Positions 39,294 to 47,704 of a stretch of 49,849 bases of DNA are shown here, piece after piece. The notes under the pieces were generated by a model that ran no database searches, was not told the origin of the DNA, and worked only from the letters and a program-made list of their open reading frames with translations. A program made the translations under genes and the position numbers. Source of the DNA: Comamonadaceae bacterium (GTDB lineage Bacteria > Pseudomonadota > Gammaproteobacteria > Burkholderiales > Burkholderiaceae_C); NCBI GenBank assembly GCA_947455935.1, contig CANGPV010000004.1:1-49849 (forward strand). Reading direction: 5' to 3'. How positions within the stretch are numbered: the first letter of the stretch is position 1; the number at the start of each line of letters is the position of its first letter.

Positions 39294-40190
39294 GTGAATT
39301 TAGCGCTCACCATCGCGATAGACGGCCTGACCTATGCGTCATGGCTGTTCATCGTTGCCTTGGGCTTAACGCTGGTTTTTGGCGTACTGAAAATTCTCAA
39401 TATCGCCCATGGCAGTTTCTATGCGTTGGGCGCATACGTCACCGCCACGTTGGTGTCTTTGGCAGCATCTTGGGCCTTGCCGCCCTCGCTGTCCTTGGTG
39501 GCCATGTTATTGGCCGCCGTGTTGGTGGCTGTTTTGGTCGCACCCTTGACCGAGCGAGGCTTGTTGCGGTTTTTTTATGGTCGCGATGAGGTCTTGTTGG
39601 TGCTGGTCACCTACGCCATGTTTTTGATGATGGAAGACATCACCAAATTGATTTGGGGTGCCAATCCCTTTTATGTGTCCGAGCCTTATGGCATGTTTGG
39701 CAACATCGATATCGGCAGCCAAACCTATGTGGGTTACGACTTCATGTTGGTGGCCTTGGCCGTGCTGGTCGGTGGGGCTGTGTGGTGGGGCTTGAACCGC
39801 ACCCGCTTTGGCAAGATCGTGACCGCTGTGATTCATAGCGCCGAGGTCGCCGCCAGCATGGGCATACAGGTTTCAAGGGTCTATGGTGTGGCCTTTAGCG
39901 TGGGAATTTTCTTGGCTGCATTGGGTGGCGCATTCACGGCACCCATGTTGTCGGTGCAACCCGGCTTGTCCGTGGGCGTCATCATCATTTCGTTCGCTGT
40001 GGTCATCATTGGCGGCTTGGGCAGCATCGAAGGTGCAGCCATAGGCGCATTGATTGTGGGCTTGGCCCGCGCCTTGGCGGTACATGTGTGGCCTGTGGCA
40101 GAACTGTTCTCGGTGTATGCCGTCATGGCGTTGGTGTTGATGTTCAGACCCCAAGGTTTGTTTCAGCGCATACAGGCGCGGAAAATTTAA
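39294..40190 (+). CDS. HAAT-family ABC transporter permease (LivH type)
   Basis: The 298-residue inner-membrane permease has about eight helices, LTLVFGVLKILNIAHGSFYALGAY at the N-terminus and IIGGLGSIEGAAIGALIVG near residue 235, both LivH hallmarks. The start is GTG 39294, 6 nt after the binding-protein stop. It pairs with the LivM-type permease next door. Confidence 0.93.
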   Translation: MNLALTIAIDGLTYASWLFIVALGLTLVFGVLKILNIAHGSFYALGAYVTATLVSLAASWALPPSLSLVAMLLAAVLVAVLVAPLTERGLLRFFYGRDEVLLVLVTYAMFLMMEDITKLIWGANPFYVSEPYGMFGNIDIGSQTYVGYDFMLVALAVLVGGAVWWGLNRTRFGKIVTAVIHSAEVAASMGIQVSRVYGVAFSVGIFLAALGGAFTAPMLSVQPGLSVGVIIISFAVVIIGGLGSIEGAAIGALIVGLARALAVHVWPVAELFSVYAVMALVLMFRPQGLFQRIQARKI

Positions 40191-40193
40191 ACC

Positions 40194-41144
40194 ATGTCAC
40201 TCAGCGCTTTGCTATTGCGTGCTTTGATCGCCTTGTTGGTGCTGGCGGCTGCGGGTTATGCCCTGCCCTCGTGGATGCAATTCATGCTCACCATGGCCAT
40301 GGCCAATGGCTTGGTGTCTTTGGGCATTGTGTTGCTCATGCGTGGCGGCGTGGTGGCTTTTGGCCAAGGCCTGATGTCAGCCATCGGTGGTTATGCGGCA
40401 GCTTTGGTTTTTTTGAATGGGGGTGTCACCGATGCGGTTTTGCTTGCCTTGCTTGGCGGCGTAAGCGCCATGCTCATCACCGCGCCGTTTGCGCCCTTAC
40501 TGGCGCGGTACCGCGGCATATTTTTTTCCATGCTTTCTTTGGCCTTGTCCATGGTGGGTTACGGCTTGCTGGTGAAAACCGAGTCCTTGGGCGGCTCGGA
40601 CGGCTTCAACATGGGGCGGGTCACTGTGTTTGGGCACAGCTTGGCCGATGCGGATGTGCGCTTTGATTTGTACGCCATCACCTTGGTATTGACGGTGTTG
40701 TGTTCGGTGGCGGCTCGGGTGTATTTTGTGTCCACCCGAGGTTTGGTGACCCGTGCGGTGCGTGATAACGAGCTGCGTGTGGAATATTTGGGTGGTTCGG
40801 TCAGTCAGACCATGAGCTTGAACTTTGTACTGGGCGCGTTTCTGGGAGGCATGGGCGGCGCTTTGGCCGTGATGGCCTTGGGCCATATTGACCCCAACTT
40901 CAGCTACTGGACCACCTCGGGCGAATTTGTGTTTGTGGCCATCTTGGCGGGCAGCCAAAGCGTGGTGGCGGTGATGTTGTCGTCCTTGGTGTTGGAGGTG
41001 GTGCGGTCGTTTTCAAGCGCTTACTTTCCCAACACTTGGCAATTGGCGCTGGGCATATTTCTGCTGCTGGTGATTCGCTTCATGCCGCTGGGCTTGGGCT
41101 CGCTGTGGAGCAAGTCAGCGCCGCCATCGGAGCCGCGTCCATGA
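40194..41144 (+). CDS. HAAT-family ABC transporter permease (LivM type)
   Basis: The 316-residue permease has the LivM-type GLVSLGIVLLMRGGVVAFGQGLMSAIGGYAA region near residue 38, TRAVRDNELRVEYLG (the coupling-helix segment, near 188) and ATP-partner contact downstream. It lies 3 nt after the LivH-type gene and overlaps the next gene by 4 nt (ATGA). Confidence 0.92.
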   Translation: MSLSALLLRALIALLVLAAAGYALPSWMQFMLTMAMANGLVSLGIVLLMRGGVVAFGQGLMSAIGGYAAALVFLNGGVTDAVLLALLGGVSAMLITAPFAPLLARYRGIFFSMLSLALSMVGYGLLVKTESLGGSDGFNMGRVTVFGHSLADADVRFDLYAITLVLTVLCSVAARVYFVSTRGLVTRAVRDNELRVEYLGGSVSQTMSLNFVLGAFLGGMGGALAVMALGHIDPNFSYWTTSGEFVFVAILAGSQSVVAVMLSSLVLEVVRSFSSAYFPNTWQLALGIFLLLVIRFMPLGLGSLWSKSAPPSEPRP

Positions 41145-41914
41145 GCGAAGCGTTATTGCTCCATGCCCAAGGGCTGAACAAACAGTTTGGCGCCGTGGTG
41201 GCCGCGCAAGACGTGAATGTACGTGTCAAGGTGGGCGAGCGCATCAGTTTGATTGGCAGCAATGGCGCGGGCAAAACCACGTTTGTCAACATGATTACCG
41301 GCTATGTGCGACCCGACAGTGGCAGCATCGCTTTGGGCGACATCGACATCAGTCGCATGACGCCGCGCCAAATCACCCGCATGGGCGTGGCCAGGTCGTT
41401 TCAAATCCCACAGCTCTACCCCAGCATGACGGTGTTGGAAAACATGTTGGTCGCCTTGGCCTGCCACGAGAACCGGTTGTCCACTTGGTTGCCTGCGGCT
41501 TCGAGCCAGCGGGTCAAGCGAGCCGACGAAGTGCTCTCCCGCTTTAATCTGCTGGCCCACCGCGATCGCTTGGTGTCCGAGTTGCCAGGGGGCTTGCGCA
41601 AACTCATCGACATCGCCTTGGCCATGACGGGGTCACCTCGCTTGTTGCTGTTGGACGAACCCACCAGTGGTGTCGCCGCCGAAGAAAAATTTCCCATGAT
41701 GGACACCATCATGCAGGCCTTGGAAGGCCAAGCTTTGACCGTGCTGTTTGTCGAGCACGATATGGACATCGTCAAACGCTATTGCGATAGGGTGGTGGCT
41801 TTTTACAGCGGTCGCATCATCGCCGACGATGTGCCCGCCCTGGCCTTGGCGCAAACCGATGTGCGCCGCTACGTCACCGGCGAGCGACTGCCAGAGGATG
41901 CGCCCCATGCTTGA
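41141..41914 (+). CDS. HAAT-family ABC transporter ATP-binding protein (LivG type)
   Basis: The 257-residue ATPase has Walker A GSNGAGKTTFVNMI (near residue 38), signature ELPGGLRKLIDIALAM (a LivG-like variant of LSGGQ), Walker B LLLLDEPTSGV and the H-loop VEHDMDIV. ATG 41141 overlaps the LivM stop; the longer frame from 41036 is inside livM and is rejected. Confidence 0.93.
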   Translation: MSEALLLHAQGLNKQFGAVVAAQDVNVRVKVGERISLIGSNGAGKTTFVNMITGYVRPDSGSIALGDIDISRMTPRQITRMGVARSFQIPQLYPSMTVLENMLVALACHENRLSTWLPAASSQRVKRADEVLSRFNLLAHRDRLVSELPGGLRKLIDIALAMTGSPRLLLLDEPTSGVAAEEKFPMMDTIMQALEGQALTVLFVEHDMDIVKRYCDRVVAFYSGRIIADDVPALALAQTDVRRYVTGERLPEDAPHA

Positions 41915-42548
41915 GTTGCGAGATGTGCATGTAGAGATTGCATCGGCGCAAGTGCTGCGCGGCTTGAGCTTGCAAGTGGCCCAAGGACAGATGGTGGGTT
42001 TGGTGGGTCGCAATGGCGCGGGCAAAACCAGCACCTTGCGCAGCATCATGGGGCATTTGACGCCACGCAGGGGACAGATCCTTTTTGAGGGTCAAGACTT
42101 GGTGCGCCTGCCCGCCCATGTGCGAGCAGGCTTAGGCATAGGCTATATGCCCGAAGACCGTGGTTTGGTACCTGAACTCACCGTGGAAGAAAACATTGTT
42201 TTGCCGCTGTGGGTCAGCGCCACGCTGTCCTTGGATGAACGCTTGGCTTGGGTCTACAGCGTCTTGCCTGAACTCAAAACCATGTCTGATAGGCGAGCTT
42301 TGTTGCTATCGGGCGGCCAACAAAAACTGGTGGCGCTGGCCCGTGCCTTGGCTGTCGGCACCCGGCTGTTGTTGCTGGATGAACCTTTTGAAGGCGTGGC
42401 GCCGGCCCTGTCCATGCGTTTGTCGGAAGTGATTGGCCAGCTGAAGTCCACCGACTTGTCGGTGTTGATTGCCCAATCGGACACCAACCACGCCAACAAC
42501 TTGTTGGACGCGCAAGTGGTGATTGAGCGTGGCGCTAACGCCGCTTGA
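41907..42548 (+). CDS. HAAT-family ABC transporter ATP-binding protein (LivF type)
   Basis: The 213-residue ATPase has Walker A GRNGAGKTSTLRSIMG, YMPEDRGLVPELTVEENI (LivF hallmark), signature LLSGGQQKLVALARAL and Walker B LLLLDEPFEGVAP. ATG 41907 lies 8 nt after an AGAGGA site and overlaps the LivG stop by 8 nt. As in LivF generally, the H-loop His is not evident. Confidence 0.93.
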   Translation: MLELRDVHVEIASAQVLRGLSLQVAQGQMVGLVGRNGAGKTSTLRSIMGHLTPRRGQILFEGQDLVRLPAHVRAGLGIGYMPEDRGLVPELTVEENIVLPLWVSATLSLDERLAWVYSVLPELKTMSDRRALLLSGGQQKLVALARALAVGTRLLLLDEPFEGVAPALSMRLSEVIGQLKSTDLSVLIAQSDTNHANNLLDAQVVIERGANAA

Positions 42549-42570
42549 TCTCCCGTCATGGCGTCTTGTT

Positions 42571-42837
42571 GTCATTGCGAGCGAAGCGAAGCAAACCCCC
42601 TCCTCTAAACGCGTCAGAGCCAAGGGCTGCTCGCTCCGGGCTTGTACCATGTCGCTACGCAGCCCTTGACTCTGCCACGCTTTACCACCGTGTATGTGAA
42701 CCGCCGTAACGCCATCTCTGGCTTGCGGCGCAGGGTCGGCCGCAGCCGACGTTGTGTAAGCATGGAGGCGAGGCCGAACCTGCGGTGCGAGTCAGAAGGG
42801 TTCAGCAGTTTGCTTCGGCCTGTGGCCTCGCAATGAC
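42571..42837. mobile_element. MITE-like intergenic element with imperfect terminal inverted repeats
   Basis: The 294-bp gap between the ABC operon and the dehydrogenase gene is nearly filled by this element. The left end has GTCATTGCGA (42571-42580) and CGAAGCAAAC (42587-42596). The right end has their exact reverse complements at 42828-42837 and 42808-42817. Inside are a 16-bp near-perfect hairpin (42615-42630 with 42659-42674, one mismatch) and a small one GTCGGC-cgca-GCCGAC (42735-42750). There is no transposase or plausible gene. Left-end-like sequences are common as dispersed intergenic repeats in bacteria (general knowledge). Confidence 0.6.
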
Positions 42838-42842
42838 GAGGC

Positions 42843-44270
42843 TCAGTACAAAAACACCTTGCCCGGGTTCATGATGTTTTTCGGGTCCAGCGCATGTTTG
42901 ATGGTGCGCATCATGGCGACCGCACCCACACCCGCTTCGGTGACCAAGAAATCCATTTTGTGCAGGCCAATGCCGTGCTCACCGGTGCATGTGCCTTCTA
43001 AAGACAGCGCGCGGGCGACAAGCTTGTTATTGAGCTCCTCGGCGGTGGCGCGTTCCTCGGCGCTGTTGGGGTCGATCAGGTAACCAAAGTGGAAATTGCC
43101 GTCGCCCACATGGCCGACCAAGAAATACGGGATACCTGAAGCCTCCACCTCGGCAACCGAGTCGAGCAAGCAATCGGCCAAGCGAGAAATAGGCACACAG
43201 GTGTCGGTGCTGATAGCGCGGCAACCTGGGCGACTTTGAATGCCTGCAAAGTAAGTGTTGTGACGCGCTGTCCACAAGCGTGTGCGCTCCTCGGGTGTGG
43301 TGGCCCATTCAAAGGCGTGGCCTTCAAACTCAGACGCAATGTCTTGCACGGTTTCGGCTTGCTCTTTCACGCTGGCGGGTGAGCCGTGGAACTCCATCAA
43401 CAACATAGGTTGTTCAGGCAAGCTGAGCTTGGAGTGGGCGTTGACCATGCGCACCGCGTTTTTATCGATCAACTCCACCCGCGCGATGGGGATGCCCATT
43501 TGGATGATTTGAATCGTGGTTCGCACCGCCGCTTCAATGCTGGGAAACGAGCAGGTGGCGGCCGACACCGCTTCGGGCAAGGGGTAGAGCTTGACGGTGA
43601 TTTCGGTGATGACGCCCAAGGTACCTTCGCTGCCCACCATCAAGCGGGTGAGGTCGTAGCCGGCAGACGACTTACGCGCACGGGTTCCCGTGCGTATGAC
43701 TTCACCGCTGGCGGTGACCACTTCTAGACCTAAGACGTTTTCGCGCATGGTGCCATAGCGAACCGCGTTGGTGCCGCTGGCTCGGGTGGCGCTCATGCCG
43801 CCGAGGGTGGCGTCGGCTCCCGGGTCGATGGGGAAAAACAAGCCCGTGCTTTTGATTTCTTCATTCAGTTGCTTGCGTGTCACGCCAGCTTGTACCGTGA
43901 CGGTCAGGTCTTCGGCGTTGATGGACAGCACTTTGTTCATGCGGCCCAAGTCGATGCTGATGCCACCTTGTACCGCCAGCAAATGGCCCTCCAACGAGGT
44001 GCCCACACCAAACGGGATGATGGGTACATCGTGCGCTGCAGCCATGCGAACTGCTTGGGCGACGTCATCGGTGGACTCGGCAAAGATGACAGCAGCAGGC
44101 GGCGGCACGGTGGTGTAAGCCGACTCATCGCGCCCGTGCTGCTCACGCACCACCAGCGCGGTGCTGCAACGGTCTCCAAAGTGGCTCTTGAGCGCATCAA
44201 TCAGGGCTTGCGCGACGGGCCGTTGATTGACTTCGGGGATCAGGTGTTGAACGGTGGTGGGTGCATTCAT
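42843..44270 (-). CDS. FAD-linked 2-hydroxyacid dehydrogenase (D-lactate dehydrogenase / GlcD family)
   Basis: The 475-residue flavoprotein has the PCMH FAD-binding domain (AVIFAESTDDVAQAVRMAA, PFGVGTSLEG, GADATLGGMSATRASGTNAVRYGTM, GSEGTLGVITE) and the C-terminal oxidase domain with VGHVGDGNFHF, GEHGIGLHK and DPKNIMNPGK. This is the cytochrome-linked D-lactate dehydrogenase / glycolate oxidase GlcD type; the exact acid is not certain. ATG 44270 has GGAGA 8 nt upstream; the TTG 15 nt earlier is rejected. It is likely co-transcribed with the hydroxyacid dehydrogenase upstream (74-nt gap). Confidence 0.9.
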   Translation of the reverse strand: MNAPTTVQHLIPEVNQRPVAQALIDALKSHFGDRCSTALVVREQHGRDESAYTTVPPPAAVIFAESTDDVAQAVRMAAAHDVPIIPFGVGTSLEGHLLAVQGGISIDLGRMNKVLSINAEDLTVTVQAGVTRKQLNEEIKSTGLFFPIDPGADATLGGMSATRASGTNAVRYGTMRENVLGLEVVTASGEVIRTGTRARKSSAGYDLTRLMVGSEGTLGVITEITVKLYPLPEAVSAATCSFPSIEAAVRTTIQIIQMGIPIARVELIDKNAVRMVNAHSKLSLPEQPMLLMEFHGSPASVKEQAETVQDIASEFEGHAFEWATTPEERTRLWTARHNTYFAGIQSRPGCRAISTDTCVPISRLADCLLDSVAEVEASGIPYFLVGHVGDGNFHFGYLIDPNSAEERATAEELNNKLVARALSLEGTCTGEHGIGLHKMDFLVTEAGVGAVAMMRTIKHALDPKNIMNPGKVFLY

Positions 44271-44323
44271 GTTGGGTGTCTCCAAGCGTTTTGCATTCTA
44301 AGTAGTAGGCGTCTTACTGGCTA

Positions 44324-44335
44324 TCACCTAGGTGA
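44324..44335. promoter_or_regulatory. 12-bp perfect palindrome before the FAD dehydrogenase gene
   Basis: TCACCTAGGTGA lies in the 74-nt gap between the two dehydrogenase genes, 54 nt upstream of the FAD enzyme start. It may be an operator; no family is recognised. Confidence 0.3.
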
Positions 44336-44344
44336 AAGGCCGGT

Positions 44345-45241
44345 TCAAGCTTTGCGGGGCAACTCAATGCCTGGGAAGATTTTGATGACCGCGCTGTCGT
44401 CTTCTTTGGCAAAACCGGCTGTGCTGGCTTGCATGAACATTTGGTGCGCGGTGCTGGAAAGCGGCAGCGGAAATTTGCTGGCGCGTGCCATGTCCAGCAC
44501 CAAACCTAAGTCTTTGACAAAAATATCCACCGCCGACAGCGGCGTGTAGTCAGCGGCCAGCACATGGGCCATGCGGTTCTCGAACATCCAGCTGTTGCCT
44601 GCGCTGTGGGTGATGACCTCGTACAGCGCTGCGGGATCCACGCCTTCACGCAAGCCCAGCGCCATGGCTTCAGCGGCCGCAGCAATGTGCACACCAGCGA
44701 GCAACTGGTTGATGATTTTCACTTTGCTGCCCGCACCGGCGCTGTCGCCCAATTTGTATACCGATGCGGCCATGGCATTCAACAAGGGCTCGGCCAGCGC
44801 ATAAGCAGCAGGCTTGGCCGCCGTCATCATGGTCATTTGACCGGAGGCTGCCTTGGCCGCACCGCCCGAAATGGGTGCGTCCACATACAGCAAGCCCATG
44901 GCTTCAAGGCGTGTTTCCAGTGCCACCGACCAGTTGGGGTCGACGGTGGAGCACATCACAAACACGCTGCCTTGGGCCATGCAAGCCGCCGCGCCTTGCG
45001 GGCCAAAGAGCACCTCTTCGGTTTGCGCCGCATTCACCACCACGCTGACCAGCACTTGGCAGGACTTGGCCACCTCAGCGGGCGAGGCGCAAGCCACGCC
45101 GCCATCGGCAGCAAACGCTTGGGCCACGCCCTCACGCGCATCACACACATGCACCTCGTAGCCCGCGCGGCGCAAACTGCCTGCCATCCCTTGGCCCATG
45201 GCCCCCAGACCGATGACACCTACTTGTTTGACGCTGGCCAT
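44345..45241 (-). CDS. NAD-binding 3-hydroxyisobutyrate / L-threonate dehydrogenase-family protein
   Basis: The 298-residue beta-hydroxyacid dehydrogenase has the Rossmann motif GVIGLGAMGQGMAGSL, the substrate motif DAPISGGAAKAASGQ (near residue 121) and the catalytic-Lys region GSKVKIINQLLAGVHIAAAAEA (near 170). The last motif resembles L-threonate dehydrogenases (LtnD) more than classical MmsB, but that is inference. ATG 45241 has GAGGAG 6 nt upstream. It lies between the SIMPL gene and the FAD dehydrogenase. Confidence 0.88.
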   Translation of the reverse strand: MASVKQVGVIGLGAMGQGMAGSLRRAGYEVHVCDAREGVAQAFAADGGVACASPAEVAKSCQVLVSVVVNAAQTEEVLFGPQGAAACMAQGSVFVMCSTVDPNWSVALETRLEAMGLLYVDAPISGGAAKAASGQMTMMTAAKPAAYALAEPLLNAMAASVYKLGDSAGAGSKVKIINQLLAGVHIAAAAEAMALGLREGVDPAALYEVITHSAGNSWMFENRMAHVLAADYTPLSAVDIFVKDLGLVLDMARASKFPLPLSSTAHQMFMQASTAGFAKEDDSAVIKIFPGIELPRKA

Positions 45242-45277
45242 GTGCAACTCCTCAAGAAAACCTCGAGCGTATCCGAC

Positions 45278-45964
45278 TTAAGGAAGTAGCTCGAGGGTGG
45301 CGCGCATGCCCACGCTCACCATGGTTTTTCCTGCCTCATTGGGAATGCTGATGGCTGGGGTGTCTGCGTTGACGCTGCGCCCCATCAGCGCCATGGGCTG
45401 GAGAAAGCCGCGCTCGGGAGCGGGTGAAAAATCCAGGGCCTTGATGTTGAAGCTGCCAAATCCAAAGGCCTTGCTGATGCTGCTGGCTTTGTCTTTGAAA
45501 TTGAGCGCCATGTCTTGGATCAGAGCTTTTTCAGTGGCCAAACGTTTTTCCTTGGAGAGTCGAAATTGCGTGCTGTTCAGCCGCATCCCTGTGGTCAGGT
45601 CGGAAGCTAATTGGGCCAGTGCTTGGGTGTTTTTGGACACCAATATCAATTCGGCTTGGGCGCTCCAGTTATGGGTTTTGCCTTTGTTGGTCCAAATCGG
45701 CGAAGTGCTGACTTGACCCACTTGAAGCTGCACGCCGTTGACTTTGCGAGCTTGGGTGCTGGCTGCTTGCAGCTGCCCCAGCACCGCTTGGGTGATTTCA
45801 TGGGTATTCGGCCCGTCACGGCTGACGACGAGGCTGATCCACAACTCGTCGTTGTCCACCTCCTCACTGGCTTGGGCATCAAGCTGGGTGGTGGCTGGTG
45901 TAGTTTGGGACAAGGCCCAAGGGGCGGCACATAACAGGCAAAGGCTGAGAAACAGTGTTTTCAT
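45278..45964 (-). CDS. Periplasmic SIMPL-domain (DUF541) protein
   Basis: The 228-residue protein has a signal peptide (MKTLFLSLCLLCAAPWALSQ) and a domain with alternating strands, GVQLQVGQVSTSPIW and WSAQAELILVSKNTQALAQL, as in the SIMPL family of secreted proteins. The function of the family is poorly known (oxidative stress or outer-membrane processes in some). It is the first gene of the minus-strand group and is divergent from the adenosyltransferase (105-nt gap with GTTAAG/CTTAAC inverted repeats at 45978-45999). Confidence 0.75.
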   Translation of the reverse strand: MKTLFLSLCLLCAAPWALSQTTPATTQLDAQASEEVDNDELWISLVVSRDGPNTHEITQAVLGQLQAASTQARKVNGVQLQVGQVSTSPIWTNKGKTHNWSAQAELILVSKNTQALAQLASDLTTGMRLNSTQFRLSKEKRLATEKALIQDMALNFKDKASSISKAFGFGSFNIKALDFSPAPERGFLQPMALMGRSVNADTPAISIPNEAGKTMVSVGMRATLELLP

Positions 45965-46069
45965 GGTCAAGACAAAAGTTAAGCAGGGCTTGACTTAACG
46001 TTTCAACCCCGCGGCGCAGAGGACATTCGATAAGACTGAGACAATGCCAACACCAAAAGGAATAAGCAC

Positions 46070-46633
46070 ATGGGCAACCGACTCACACAAATCGCCACCC
46101 GCACCGGCGACGACGGCACCACCGGCTTGGGCGACAACCGTCGCGTGAGCAAAAACAGCTTGCGCGTGCATGCCATGGGCGAGGTCGACGAACTCAACAG
46201 CCACATCGGTGTCTTGCTGTGCGAAGACATGCCCGACAGCTTGCGTGGGTTGTTGGTGGAGGTGCAGCATCAGCTGTTTAACTTAGGGGGTGAACTCAGC
46301 ATCCCCGGCTTTGAGTTGCTCAAGGCCGATGCGGTGCTGGCCTTGGACCAAGCGCTGGCGCATCACAACGAGGCCTTGCCCAAGTTGCAAGAATTCATTT
46401 TGCCGGCCGGTAGTCGCGCAGCGTCTTTGGCCCATGTGTGCCGAACCGTGGCACGCCGTGCCGAGCGGGCCGTGGTCGCGTTGGGCGCGGAAGAAGCTTT
46501 GAATGACACACCGCGCCAATACCTCAACCGCTTGTCCGATTTGATGTTTGTGTTGGCGCGGGTCCTCAACCGCATGAACGGTGGCGATGATGTGTATTGG
46601 AAAAGCCAGCGCTTGAACAGCAAACAGGAATGA
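46070..46633 (+). CDS. Cob(I)alamin adenosyltransferase, PduO type
   Basis: The 187-residue enzyme transfers adenosyl from ATP to cob(I)alamin, forming adenosylcobalamin. It shows TRTGDDGTTGLGDNRRVSK (ATP site), MGEVDELNSHIGV and YLNRLSDLMFVLARVLN, which identify the PduO/EutT-unrelated trimeric family. The ATP-binding Arg region RRAERAVVAL is intact. It overlaps a small secreted-protein gene by 4 nt. Confidence 0.95.
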   Translation: MGNRLTQIATRTGDDGTTGLGDNRRVSKNSLRVHAMGEVDELNSHIGVLLCEDMPDSLRGLLVEVQHQLFNLGGELSIPGFELLKADAVLALDQALAHHNEALPKLQEFILPAGSRAASLAHVCRTVARRAERAVVALGAEEALNDTPRQYLNRLSDLMFVLARVLNRMNGGDDVYWKSQRLNSKQE

Positions 46634-46962
46634 CGTTGTGGCGATGCATGGGCTGGGCGGCGTTGTGTTGCAGCCTGTCAGCCCCCAGCTTGGCGGACAC
46701 GCATCACTTCACATGCGAGGTGGCGTACTTGCCCACCCGCAGCACCTGGGAGCGCGAGGTCGCCATCGAGGTCCTGCAAGACAACCCCGTGCGTGTGGTG
46801 ATCGATGGCGTGCAAGCACACAGTTTTGCCGTGGACGGCGCGCAACTCTTGACAGCTATTGACAATGAGCGCATCGTTTTGGACTTGGACGCGTTGTCGT
46901 GGCAAAGTGATTTTCGTGGCATGGCCTCGGGGCAAGGTCGCTGCAACATGTCTAACCCCTAG
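46630..46962 (+). CDS. Small secreted protein, unknown function
   Basis: The 110-residue product has an N-terminal signal (WRCMGWAALCCSLSAPSLADT) and a mature part with two cysteines (FTCEVAYLP and GRCNMSNP). These could form a disulfide linking the ends. ATG 46630 overlaps the adenosyltransferase stop (ATGA), so it is probably co-expressed. The family is not recognised. Confidence 0.65.
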   Translation: MTLWRCMGWAALCCSLSAPSLADTHHFTCEVAYLPTRSTWEREVAIEVLQDNPVRVVIDGVQAHSFAVDGAQLLTAIDNERIVLDLDALSWQSDFRGMASGQGRCNMSNP

Positions 46963-46979
46963 CCCTTGGAGCACACAGC

Positions 46980-47219
46980 GTGTTGACAGAACTGAGTTTG
47001 TTATTGGCCATGGCCAATCCCGCTTCCGCCGCATGCACCCAAGCCGGTGGCAAGTTGGAGATGGTTCGCACCGACCGTGGTGAAGAAGGGTGGTGTACCT
47101 TGCCCTCAGGGCTGCGGTGCGAGGAGTGGGCGTATTTCAGGGGTGAGTGCGGCAAACCTGGGCTTCAAGCGGATCAGCCTCCACGCAAACCGGCACTGCC
47201 GGTGCATCGCCGCGACTGA
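46980..47219 (+). CDS. DUF333-family small secreted protein
   Basis: The 79-residue product matches the DUF333 pattern ANPASAACTQAGGKLEM...GWCTLPSGLRCEEWAYFRGEC, with four conserved Cys and the WAYFRG motif. The start is GTG 46980 giving only a short hydrophobic leader (TELSLLLAMANPASA), shorter than typical signal peptides; the true start may differ. Third gene of the adenosyltransferase run. Related proteins are putative hemolysin-like or metal-linked by name only; the function is unknown. Confidence 0.7.
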   Translation: MLTELSLLLAMANPASAACTQAGGKLEMVRTDRGEEGWCTLPSGLRCEEWAYFRGECGKPGLQADQPPRKPALPVHRRD

Positions 47220-47237
47220 AGCGGCGTTGCAAGGCGC

Positions 47238-47660
47238 TTATCGGGGCGCTAATACAGACAGCGTTAAGCGCGACACACACGAGGTGCGGCCCTGGTCATC
47301 GCTCATATCAATTTGCCACACCTGCGTGCTGCGCCCTATATGAACAGGCCGTGCAATGCCATTCACCCAGCCCTCGCCCACGCCCCGAATATGGTTGGCG
47401 TTGATGTCCAAGCCGACGATGCGGTGACCGATGGGCGTGGAATAGTCCGCGCCGCAGGAGCCCAGCGTTTCGGCCAGCATGACGCTGGAACCACCGTGGA
47501 TCACCCCATAGGGTTGTTTGGTGCGCTCGTCCACCGGAATGCGCCCCCGAATGAAGTCGGGACCAATTTCGAGGAACTCGATGCCCAGCCGCTCGGCGGC
47601 CGTGGCAATGTGGGTGGTGGTCAGTATCTCGGTGCTGATGGGCTTGGTCCAAATTGCCAT
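47238..47660 (-). CDS. Hotdog-fold acyl-CoA thioesterase
   Basis: The 140-residue protein has the PaaI/MenI-type hotdog fold with YGVIHGGSSVMLAETLGSCGA (active-site Glu in LAETLGS), VGLDINANHIRGV and GRSTQVWQIDM. Relatives hydrolyse aryl- or 1,4-dihydroxy-2-naphthoyl-CoA; the substrate is not decided. ATG 47660 is chosen, leaving 44 nt to the divergent acetoacetyl-CoA synthetase. Confidence 0.88.
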   Translation of the reverse strand: MAIWTKPISTEILTTTHIATAAERLGIEFLEIGPDFIRGRIPVDERTKQPYGVIHGGSSVMLAETLGSCGADYSTPIGHRIVGLDINANHIRGVGEGWVNGIARPVHIGRSTQVWQIDMSDDQGRTSCVSRLTLSVLAPR

Positions 47661-47704
47661 GACAATGCGGTTCTCATTCAAAACAAAGCCACATCTTAGT
47701 AGCC

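Noticed and set aside
41576-41640. LivG signature PGGLRKL instead of LSGGQ as a sign of a dead ATPase
   Set aside because: LivG-type ATPases usually vary here, and Walker A, Walker B and H-loop are intact.
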